A stretch of DNA of 5,172 nucleotides from Candidatus Sulfopaludibacter sp. SbA3 (GTDB taxonomy: Bacteria; Acidobacteriota; Terriglobia; Bryobacterales; Bryobacteraceae): contig CAMDKT010000469.1 of NCBI GenBank assembly GCA_945900935.1, positions 1 through 5,172 of the forward strand, given 5' to 3'. The notes beneath the pieces were generated by a model. That model was not told where the DNA came from. It did no database searches and was given only the letters and a program-made list of their open reading frames with translations. Position 1 is the stretch's first letter; every line of letters starts with the position of its first letter. The position numbers were made by a program, and so were the translations under genes. This document shows, piece after piece, positions 1-5,172 of the stretch.

Positions 1-130
1 GGCAACGCAGGGATGCGACCCGAGCGCCGATCCAGGTCCGGAGTGGATGGCGGCCCCAAGCCGCCTCCCCCTCAAAACCAACGAACACTCGCGGAGCGCT
101 ACCCACACAAAACAGCGAGGAGGCCATCTT
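1..130. other. GC-rich left edge, no assignable gene
   Basis: This stretch is GC-rich like the operon, unlike the AT-rich DNA that follows. All three plus frames stay open from the left edge for 140-200 nt before a stop (for example TAA ending near 192 in frame 1). One minus frame also stays open from an ATG at 127-125 to the edge. None of the translations resembles a family I recognise. It could be the end of a rightward gene or the start of a leftward one, but the window is too short here to decide. Confidence 0.4.
49..65. repeat. Perfect GC inverted repeat (6-bp stem, 5-nt loop)
   Basis: GGCGGC (49-54), loop CCCAA (55-59), GCCGCC (60-65). No T-run follows on either strand, so it does not look like an intrinsic terminator. 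It may be a REP-like intergenic hairpin, but only one copy is seen in the window. Confidence 0.5.
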
Positions 131-197
131 TTTTGCTAATCATTGTAACTCTTCATATTATTTACGAACATTTCAAGACGATGCGGCGATAAATATG

Positions 198-207
198 ATC
201 ACGTGAT
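198..207. repeat. Perfect 10-bp palindrome ATCACGTGAT
   Basis: ATCACGTGAT is a perfect palindrome containing a CACGTG core, a shape typical of dimeric regulator sites. Direct repeats CGGCGAT (184-190, 211-217) flank it. It lies about 850 nt upstream of the operon, so a link to it is uncertain. No specific regulator can be named. Confidence 0.35.
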
Positions 208-243
208 TTACGGCGATTCTGATTTACTGCCTACGTAAACGAG

Positions 244-267
244 GCGCTCCAAAATAATTTGGAACGC
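244..267. repeat. Inverted repeat with 4-nt loop
   Basis: The left arm GCGCTCCAAA (244-253) pairs with the right arm TTTGGAACGC (258-267) around the loop ATAA (254-257). This gives nine base pairs with one internal C/A mismatch. No T-run follows, so it is not an obvious terminator. It may be an operator or a hairpin in RNA. Confidence 0.4.
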
Positions 268-630
268 TGAACCGAATACTTATTCTCTAGAAATGGAACA
301 ACAGATTAGCGACCCTCAAGCTGACCTTCGATTAGGGTGAATCCTACGCTGAGACAAAACGGGCCACGAGACTACATTTACACGAAATATGAGACATACA
401 GGACTCTTGGCTTCGCTACGTCATACCAAATTCGAGAATAATTTCACCGAGTACTTCAATACCTCCACTTAATTTCAAATTATTCCGGCACCGACTAGCA
501 CCGTGATCAACTTTTAACACGAGGTCTAAGGTTTGTCAATACTATTAACTTGTTTGTTTTATTCTACAACTATTAATATTTCGTCGACTATTCTGTCTGA
601 AACCGGGAGTGGAGCATACGGCACGGGGGC

Positions 631-781
631 GGTCGAGAAACGACCATTGAAATCAACGTCGGCCAGCGGGGAACCCAAACTGGCCAAAACTTTGCTACAA
701 CCCTCTCCCGATGGGAGGTTGGCCGAGTTGGTTCTCAAGTGTCTCTTGGATTCAACCGACTTTTGAATCGGTACGATTGAA
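631..781 (+). other. Cluster of consecutive hairpins (candidate structured RNA or leader)
   Basis: Four stem-loops follow one another. GGTCG/CGACC lies at 631-645 with loop AGAAA. GGCCAG/CTGGCC at 661-685 encloses an inner GGG/CCC pairing. A 9-bp stem at 698-721 (CAAC plus CTCCC against GGGAG plus GTTG) has a GAT loop and a 3-nt bulge. GATTCAA/TTGAATC at 749-769 is a perfect 7-bp stem. The last arm can instead pair with a downstream segment (AATCG/CGATT, 766-778, loop GTA), so two exclusive folds exist. No match to tmRNA, RNase P RNA, SRP RNA or a riboswitch that I know. Strand and transcription are inferred from the operon downstream. Chance hairpins remain possible. Confidence 0.3.
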
Positions 782-884
782 AAGGAAAAGCGCTGAACGA
801 GTTCGTGGGGGCAGGGATGGCCTGGGCCGCGGGCCAAGGGGCACCCCGTGACGGTCGCGGCTCGGTAACGCTCGCGTTGATTCC

Positions 885-889
885 AGGAG
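885..889 (+). promoter_or_regulatory. Shine-Dalgarno AGGAG before 27-codon frame
   Basis: AGGAG sits 7 nt before the ATG at 897, ideal spacing. It is the strongest start signal in the upstream region and is the main reason for listing the short frame that follows. Confidence 0.4.
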
Positions 890-896
890 AGTTTCT

Positions 897-980
897 ATGC
901 CGCAATCGTTGGCGATCCTGTGGGTTCTCCAACTGTGGCTAAGCAATCCGCCTATGAGTGGTTACGGCGAGTTGAGCTAG
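897..980 (+). CDS. Possible 27-aa hydrophobic leader peptide or gene remnant
   Basis: The frame starts with ATG at 897 behind a well placed AGGAG and ends with TAG at 978-980. The peptide is rich in Leu (six) and has two Trp, with a hydrophobic stretch LAILWVLQLWL followed by SNPPMSGYGEL. It lies 69 nt upstream of the first operon gene and in the same reading frame, but TAG codons at 978 and 1038 separate them. The pattern of an aliphatic helix followed by PMSGY is loosely reminiscent of the first residues of PadR-family regulators (LAILxLLxxGPMSGYxL), so this could be the stub of a decayed regulator. It could equally be a leader peptide or a chance frame. No family assignment is claimed. Confidence 0.25.
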   Translation: MPQSLAILWVLQLWLSNPPMSGYGELS

Positions 981-987
981 GTACGTG

Positions 988-993
988 TATACT
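988..993 (+). promoter_or_regulatory. Weak -10-like TATACT
   Basis: TATACT matches the sigma-70 -10 consensus at five of six positions and lies 56 nt before the ATG at 1050. No good -35 box is found 16-18 nt upstream (TTGAGC at 972-977 is too close). It is offered only as the best nearby candidate for an operon promoter. Confidence 0.18.
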
Positions 994-1038
994 GGGGAAT
1001 CCGTGGTTTGAGAGAACCGTTTTCAGGAAATCGTTTTT

Positions 1039-1044
1039 AGGAAA
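1039..1044 (+). promoter_or_regulatory. Ribosome binding site of first operon gene
   Basis: AGGAAA at 1039-1044 stands 5 nt before the ATG at 1050 (AGGA to ATG is 7 nt). It overlaps the in-frame TAG at 1038-1040, which bounds the gene upstream and makes 1050 the only sensible start. An almost identical 12-mer, TTTTCAGGAAAT, occurs 14 nt earlier at 1020-1031 (this copy is TTTTTAGGAAAT, 1034-1045). Confidence 0.6.
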
Positions 1045-1049
1045 TTTGG

Positions 1050-1520
1050 ATGAGTTCCATTCGATTCGGTCGCGGAAGGGAATACCAGTTCTTCCGGCGT
1101 GAAGACATCCGGGGGCGCTGGGATTTGCGGTCGGCGGTCCATTTTCTGAATGGATTTCGCGCCGATGCGGTGGTGATGGCGAATTTGCGACGGCAAATCG
1201 TTGCGACAAACTCAGCGAAACTGACTGATGAGCAAGTGATACAGAGCGTTGCGCGGATGCTGGTGGCGGGCGAATTCGTGGTGGCATTGCCGCAGGGGAT
1301 GCCGCGGAGGGATACGCTCGACCTGGGTAAGGAAACGGCTGCGGCACCGGCTGCGAAGCGGTCGAGCGCGCCGGCCGAGGTAAGGGACGACGACCCCACA
1401 TTTCAAAGCGGGCACGACGGCGTGGCGCAAGCGGCGGTACTGCTGGCGGCGGCTCGGGAGGCGTATCCCTTCTGCGAGGAATGCGCGCGCCACGCGGCGA
1501 TGGAGATGGCGAGCCAATGA
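1050..1520 (+). CDS. Small hypothetical protein, putative T6SS-associated, C-terminal CxxC
   Basis: The product has 156 aa. The start is fixed by an in-frame TAG 12 nt upstream and a good AGGA. Residues 1-30 are basic and aromatic (REYQFFRREDIRGRWDL). Residues about 30-80 look helical, with 'LTDEQVIQSVARMLVAGEFVVALP'-like spacing. Residues about 90-112 are an Ala/Lys-rich linker. The end carries DDDPTF, then an Ala-rich helix and PFCEECARHA, with Cys142 and Cys145 forming a CxxC pair. There is no signal peptide or membrane segment, so it is probably cytoplasmic. From memory, the N-terminal pattern and the PFCEEC ending resemble short proteins or terminal segments found next to VgrG/PAAR and DUF4123 genes in type VI secretion clusters; I cannot verify this without a search. 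Its stop overlaps the next start (ATGA), so the two are probably translationally coupled and may act together. Paired cysteines could bind metal or form a disulfide. The exact role is unknown. Confidence 0.75.
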   Translation: MSSIRFGRGREYQFFRREDIRGRWDLRSAVHFLNGFRADAVVMANLRRQIVATNSAKLTDEQVIQSVARMLVAGEFVVALPQGMPRRDTLDLGKETAAAPAAKRSSAPAEVRDDDPTFQSGHDGVAQAAVLLAAAREAYPFCEECARHAAMEMASQ

Positions 1521-3709
1521 CGGAAGAACTGCGGGGAATCCTGTGGCCGAAGGGCCATCGGCCGGACATCTGGGCGATCGTGGACGCGGCTCAGGATCAG
1601 CAGGTTTATTGGACGCTGACGAATTCGTTTCTACCGCATAGCTGTTTGTTCGCGGGCGCACTGCCGGAAGCGCTGGAAATGGCAGCGCCGTATCTGGTGC
1701 AGTTGGACCCTGAGGACAAGCTGACGACGTATCTGGCGAAGAATCTGGCGCGAAATGTGGCGATATTCCTGCGGACGGATGCGTCGTTGCACCAATTGCG
1801 CCACCATCTGCGAACCTTCCTGACGGTGAAAGACGCGAGCGGGCGGCGGATGTTATTCCGTTATTACGATCCGCGGGTGCTGCGTGTCTATCTGCCCACG
1901 TGCAACGCGGCGGAGCTGGAAACTGTCTTTGGGCCGGTGACGTCGTATTGGACGGTTTCCGAGGAACCGGGGGCGCTGACGCAGTTCGAGTTCCGCGGGA
2001 AAGGGCTGCGGGTGATTCCGCAACCGCTGGGCGCGGGTGCGGGAGTGGAAGAAATGGCGCCGGTGATCGTGTGCGCGCAGAGTGCCATCGCGGTGAACAA
2101 AGCCAGGACGGGGCACACGCGGGTGCCGGTGCTGTTGCAGGGGGCGGGAAGGGGCGGCGTACTGCGGCGAAGTTCGGCGGCGTTGCGGTTTTTCCGCACG
2201 GTGACGGCGGCGGAGGAGTTACCGTTTCCGGGCGGCGCTTATACGATTCCGCCGTCGAATTTGGAGCCCGATGTTACGGTCTACGCCGAGGCGGCGAGCG
2301 CTTCGGAAGTAACGCTGACGCTCGAATTGGCTCATGGAGGGAAAGCCGAGACGAAGGTCAAGGCAGTGGAGTTGACGATGGATGGCGGGCCGGCGGAGTT
2401 CTACGCGGGCACGACGCCGGGAACGCGAAGGCGTGTTGCCGTCCGGGCGGTTGAACCGCGTTCGTTCACGGGGCGGTTGACGCTCCGTTCGGTGCCCGGC
2501 GGTCCGGCGTTGACGCTGTATCCAGAGGAGAATTCGGCGATCGGATATGCTCTGGCCGATGGGTTCAGTTTTGACGCGCCGCGTGAAGCCATCCGCTTTT
2601 GGATTGAGGGCGCGGCGGCGAGCAAAACGGTTGGCGACGCCGGGCTGCGGTTGTTTGTGGAGGGCAGCCAGATTGCGGGCGACAGTTGTCCGGTGACGGT
2701 GGTTACGATGGGGCCGGTGAGCGCGGTGATACCGGGTACGCCGTCGAGGGCGGAGGCGGCGGGCGCGAATCCATTGGTATTGCTGGCGGGCGCGGCGGAC
2801 GGCGGCAGCGCGGTCGGACTTGCAACTCCAGTGACGCCGGCGGGCGTGAAACTGCATTGGAGTGTGTCGCGGCAGGAAGAGGATGGCAGCGTGATTCGCG
2901 TGCTGTCGGCGAATCCATTGCCGACACTGCGAGCGGCCGGCGAAGGCGTTTCGTTATTGACAGATGCCGCCGGGACGTTTCGTGTGCGGGCGGGCGCGGC
3001 AACCGGGGATGGGTGGGGTGGCCCTTTCGCGGAGTTGGAAACGATTCTGATTCACGCGGCGGTGACGGAGAACACGACTAGCGTCAACGGCCGATTTTGC
3101 GCGTGCGGGCGAGTACCGGGGACGGATCAATTCCGGTTGCACAGCGGCAGCGGGGGCGGGGTGAAGCTGGAAGCCACGGTGACGCTGACGGGCGGCGGAT
3201 CCGACGGGCGGCGAGGGCTGGAGGCGATTCACGGAGGGTGGATCAATAACATCGTCAGCGACAACGCGGGGGCGCGGTACAAGGGCGGAACGACGCGGGG
3301 CCTGCGGAATTTCGAGGCGGGGCCGGTGCTGGACGCGCCGCCCGGTGAATCGCGATGCGTGGCGGGCAGCAGTCCAGAAGGACCATTGCCGGCGACGGCG
3401 GTAATTCACGCGGAAATCGCGCCGGCAACGAGTTGGAAGGTACGGGACGGCGGGCCGATCGAACAAATCTGGCGCTATCTGGAGTGCCGATCATATCTGG
3501 CATTGTGGCCGGCGCACGCGCCTGGGCATTTAGGAATTCTGCTGCAAATCGGCTGGTCCTTTACGGGGGACTATGCGTGTAATGAAACGAAGACCACGCG
3601 AACGATTGTGCCTGCGCGGCTGACATCGACGGGCACGGTGGTGTATCCGGCGTTGCGGCCGGGCGCACAGACGGATATCGAGGAGACGTATGATTGGCAC
3701 AACGATTGA
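1517..3709 (+). CDS. DUF4123-domain protein with long beta-rich C-terminal extension (T6SS adaptor-like)
   Basis: The product has 730 aa from the ATG at 1517, chosen because it forms an ATGA overlap with the previous gene; an in-frame ATG at 1481 would add 12 residues and overlap 40 nt. Residues about 18-140 match the DUF4123 pattern: WAIVDAAQD, SCLFAGALPE, APYLVQLDPED, a Trp-less IFLRTDASLHQLRHHLRTFL segment, RRMLFRYYDPRVLRVYLPT and FGPV. DUF4123 proteins are known adaptors/chaperones that deliver effectors to the VgrG spike of type VI secretion and are usually a few hundred residues or less. Here about 560 residues follow. They include a segment with RFWIEGAAASKTVGDAGLRL (360-379) and PVTVV, an Ig-like stretch (WSVSR...TLRAAGEGVSLLTDAAGTF), a C-A-C pair (528, 530), GGGSDGRRGLEAIHGGWINN (559-578), and a Trp-rich C-terminus with Cys657 and Cys688. 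The RFWxEGxxxS and GGGSDGRRGL patterns recall, from memory, large T6SS-linked proteins of unknown function. No catalytic motif is recognised. The extension may be the cargo itself, a cargo-docking module or a structural domain. There is no signal peptide or membrane helix. Confidence 0.85.
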   Translation: MTEELRGILWPKGHRPDIWAIVDAAQDQQVYWTLTNSFLPHSCLFAGALPEALEMAAPYLVQLDPEDKLTTYLAKNLARNVAIFLRTDASLHQLRHHLRTFLTVKDASGRRMLFRYYDPRVLRVYLPTCNAAELETVFGPVTSYWTVSEEPGALTQFEFRGKGLRVIPQPLGAGAGVEEMAPVIVCAQSAIAVNKARTGHTRVPVLLQGAGRGGVLRRSSAALRFFRTVTAAEELPFPGGAYTIPPSNLEPDVTVYAEAASASEVTLTLELAHGGKAETKVKAVELTMDGGPAEFYAGTTPGTRRRVAVRAVEPRSFTGRLTLRSVPGGPALTLYPEENSAIGYALADGFSFDAPREAIRFWIEGAAASKTVGDAGLRLFVEGSQIAGDSCPVTVVTMGPVSAVIPGTPSRAEAAGANPLVLLAGAADGGSAVGLATPVTPAGVKLHWSVSRQEEDGSVIRVLSANPLPTLRAAGEGVSLLTDAAGTFRVRAGAATGDGWGGPFAELETILIHAAVTENTTSVNGRFCACGRVPGTDQFRLHSGSGGGVKLEATVTLTGGGSDGRRGLEAIHGGWINNIVSDNAGARYKGGTTRGLRNFEAGPVLDAPPGESRCVAGSSPEGPLPATAVIHAEIAPATSWKVRDGGPIEQIWRYLECRSYLALWPAHAPGHLGILLQIGWSFTGDYACNETKTTRTIVPARLTSTGTVVYPALRPGAQTDIEETYDWHND
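3680..3685 (+). promoter_or_regulatory. Ribosome binding site inside the upstream gene
   Basis: GAGGAG lies 4 nt before the ATG at 3690, within the last codons of the DUF4123 gene. It decides the kinase gene's start and creates a 20-nt overlap, which favours coupled translation. Confidence 0.65.
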
Positions 3710-5172
3710 CCACTATCTGGTGCTGGAAAAACTGGGAGCTTCGGAAACGAGCATGGTCTTTAAGGCACAGGATCTGAAGCTGGACCGGATCGTGTTATTG
3801 AAAGGCATCGAAGTACCCGAAAACGATGCCGATGCATTGACGTCATTCCAGAAGGAGACGCGGGCGGGAGTTTCACTGAGTCATCCGAATATCGCATCGA
3901 TTTTCGACGTGATTGAAGGTCAGGGCGGGCGGTTTTTGATTTATGAGTATCTGCCGGGCGGGACGTTGCGGGACCGGATAAAAAGGGCGGCGACTTCGGG
4001 GGAAATGATTGCGGTTGACCGCTGCGTGGAGTATGTGCTGGACGTGGCGCAGGGATTGGCCGAGGCGCACCGGCACGGCGTGGTGCACCGGGATGTGTGC
4101 GCGGAGAACATCGTGGTGACGCCGACGCACGCGGTGAAGATTACGAACTTTGGGAAGGCGCGATTTGGAGACGGCCCGACGTTTGCGGGGAGCGGATCGA
4201 TCACGGGATCATTCGGCACCTTTGTGCCGGAGAAGTTACAGGGTTCAGTAGTGGACCATCGGGGAGACATTTATTCGTTATGCGCGGTGCTGTTTGAGTT
4301 ACTAACTGGAGAGAGGGCGTTCCGGGCGAAAAACGCGGCCGCATATCTGCATGAAGTGATGTACAACGCGGTGCCGCAGATGGCCGAATTGCGGCCGGGC
4401 ATCTCGGCGGGACTTCAGAAAATTGTCGAAAGAGGCATGGCGAAACGGCCCGAAGACCGGCATTCGGCGATGGACCTGCTGGTGGAAGAGTTGCGTGCTG
4501 AGTTGCGCGAAGGGCTGCAGCAGTCCGAACCGCTGCCGGATGAACCGGCGATCGCGGTGCTGCCATTCAACAGCACGGGCGGGGATGAAAATCTGGCCGC
4601 GTTCTGCGCCGGATTGACGGAGGAGATCGCCTATCAATTGCAGAGCGTAACGGGGTTGCAGGTGGCGGCGACGACATCGGCGGCGCGGTTCAAGGGGAAG
4701 ACCGAAGATTTGCGCAAAGTGGGCGCGCAGTTGAACGTGAATCTGGTGCTGGAGGGGAGCGCGCGGACCGCTGGGACGATTGTTCGAGTGATTATCAAGC
4801 TGACCGACGCTGGAAGCGGATATCAGGTTTGGTCGGAGAGATTCGACCGGGACGTAGCCAATATTTTGGCCGTGCAGGATGAACTGGCGCAGACGGTGAC
4901 GCGGGTATTGCGCCAGCGTGTGGGCGGGGAGGTAATCACGGCGCCGCTGCCGACGCTGAGCATGACCGGCACGATGCCGGTGGCGGTGGCGACGCGGCCG
5001 CTGGTGATGGAGGAGATATTGGAAGCGGCGCGGGGTTTGCTATCTCCGCTGGAAGTTTTTGGCGAGGCCATTCGATCGGCGTTGACGACTCCGTCCAATA
5101 ACGCCGACGCGCAAGTGGCATTGGGCTACGCCTATTCGGTTCTGGGGAAGGCACCGGGATCGGCGGAGCAGG
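3690..5172 (+). CDS. PknB-like (pseudo)kinase fused to TolB-type domain and TPR-like start, 3' end outside window
   Basis: At least 494 aa; the frame is open at the right edge. Residues about 8-270 are a bacterial Hanks-type Ser/Thr kinase fold: beta3 Lys38 (VLLK), alphaC Glu56 (FQKE), SHPNI (64-68), HRD at 133-135, PE of the APE motif (180-181), DHRGDIYSL (189-197) and Arg257. Key positions are altered. The glycine loop reads LGASETSMV, HRDLKPEN became HRDVCAEN (catalytic-loop Lys replaced by Cys137), and DFG became NFG (Asn153). The HRD Asp135 is kept. Weak or no phosphotransfer is therefore expected. Residues about 287-403 match the TolB/FlgO-like N-terminal domain seen in kinase-TPR and cyclase-TPR proteins (IAVLPF, GLTEEIAYQL, TTSAARFKGK, LVLEGSARTAG, GYQVWSERFDRD, VQDELAQTV). 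Residues 472-487 (ADAQVALGYAYSVLG) look like a first TPR. No transmembrane helix separates kinase and TolB parts, so it is likely cytosolic. Co-expression with the DUF4123 protein suggests regulation or scaffolding of that protein, by analogy with PpkA in T6SS; this is inference. Confidence 0.88.
   Translation, partial: MIGTTIDHYLVLEKLGASETSMVFKAQDLKLDRIVLLKGIEVPENDADALTSFQKETRAGVSLSHPNIASIFDVIEGQGGRFLIYEYLPGGTLRDRIKRAATSGEMIAVDRCVEYVLDVAQGLAEAHRHGVVHRDVCAENIVVTPTHAVKITNFGKARFGDGPTFAGSGSITGSFGTFVPEKLQGSVVDHRGDIYSLCAVLFELLTGERAFRAKNAAAYLHEVMYNAVPQMAELRPGISAGLQKIVERGMAKRPEDRHSAMDLLVEELRAELREGLQQSEPLPDEPAIAVLPFNSTGGDENLAAFCAGLTEEIAYQLQSVTGLQVAATTSAARFKGKTEDLRKVGAQLNVNLVLEGSARTAGTIVRVIIKLTDAGSGYQVWSERFDRDVANILAVQDELAQTVTRVLRQRVGGEVITAPLPTLSMTGTMPVAVATRPLVMEEILEAARGLLSPLEVFGEAIRSALTTPSNNADAQVALGYAYSVLGKAPGSAEQ

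Larger units (their letters stand above)
131..630. other. AT-rich non-coding region
   Basis: No frame on either strand holds a convincing gene. Base composition drops to about 27-45% GC in the 60-nt blocks counted, against roughly 75% in a block of the second gene (3181-3240). It contains a 10-bp palindrome (198-207), a hairpin (244-267), and short direct repeats such as CGGCGAT (184-190 and 211-217) and GATTTAC (205-211 and 221-227). ACTATTAA occurs at 541-548 and 569-576, with a shorter ACTATT at 587-592. A loose TTGTCA (533-538) / TTTTAT (557-562) pair, 18 nt apart, could be a weak promoter, but AT-rich DNA gives such matches by chance. The region may be a long regulatory spacer or a remnant of transferred DNA. 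Confidence 0.55.

Noticed and set aside
49..135. Hairpin at 49-65 and T-run at 129-134 as an intrinsic terminator
   Set aside because: The T-run is more than 60 nt away from the hairpin, and no other stem lies directly before it.
533..766. Plus-strand 77-aa frame with a TTG start
   Set aside because: Low-complexity translation, no Shine-Dalgarno, and half of it lies in AT-rich DNA.
713..778. tRNA-like 5' half (GGGAGGTTGGCCGAGTTGG followed by a hairpin)
   Set aside because: It resembles the acceptor and D-arm of Ser/Leu tRNAs, but the hairpin loop CCGACTT lacks T33, no proper T-arm follows, and no 3' strand complements the acceptor.
559..837. Minus-strand 92-aa frame
   Set aside because: No recognisable family or good ribosome binding site. 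It covers the hairpin cluster and is probably a chance frame.
1481..1519. Earlier in-frame ATG for the DUF4123 protein
   Set aside because: It would add 12 Gly/Arg/Asp-rich residues and a 40-nt overlap. The ATGA junction at 1517 is the more usual coupled start.
897..1520. Short frame at 897 and the first operon gene as one interrupted gene
   Set aside because: They share a frame, but two TAG codons separate them and the 981-1049 translation shows no continuity. The downstream gene has its own ribosome binding site.
952..1569. Minus-strand 205-aa frame antisense to the first operon gene
   Set aside because: Pro/Arg/Ser-rich translation typical of an antisense shadow in GC-rich DNA. The plus-strand gene has a ribosome binding site and operon context.
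2219..2857. Minus-strand 212-aa frame inside the DUF4123 gene
   Set aside because: Arg-rich, with no recognisable motif. It is antisense to a well supported gene.

Overview
The window looks like a piece of a GC-rich bacterial chromosome, most likely from an Acidobacteriota (Bryobacterales/Solibacter-like) organism. The taxonomic guess rests mainly on the last gene: a PknB-like kinase beginning with an 'MIGTTIDHYLVLEKLG'-type N-terminus, fused to a TolB-type domain and then a TPR-like start. That architecture is heavily expanded in acidobacteria. The guess is an inference, not a proof.

Layout. Positions 1-130 are GC-rich and hold no gene that can be assigned. Positions about 131-600 are AT-rich (19 G/C of 60 at 121-180; 16 of 60 at 541-600), non-coding, and contain several palindromes. 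Positions about 630-780 carry a run of consecutive hairpins that could be a structured leader or small RNA. A 27-codon reading frame with a very good ribosome binding site lies at 897-980. From 1050 to the right edge there is a tight co-directional operon of three genes: (1) a 156-aa small protein with a C-terminal CxxC motif, (2) a 730-aa protein with an N-terminal DUF4123 domain and a long beta-rich extension, and (3) a kinase-like protein that runs off the window. Genes 1 and 2 overlap by 4 nt (ATGA); genes 2 and 3 overlap by 20 nt. Translational coupling is therefore likely.

How they may work together. DUF4123 proteins are known as adaptors/chaperones that load effectors onto the VgrG/PAAR spike of the type VI secretion system (T6SS). 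Such adaptors are normally separate proteins next to their effector gene; here the domain is fused to about 560 further residues. The first gene resembles small T6SS spike-associated proteins, though that rests on memory of motifs only. The third gene, a kinase-like protein, has lost the DFG aspartate (NFG), the catalytic-loop lysine and most of the glycine-rich loop, so it may be a pseudokinase. The set is best read as a candidate T6SS-linked (or other contractile-injection-linked) cargo/adaptor operon with a built-in degenerate kinase-TolB-TPR partner. No T6SS structural gene is visible in the window.
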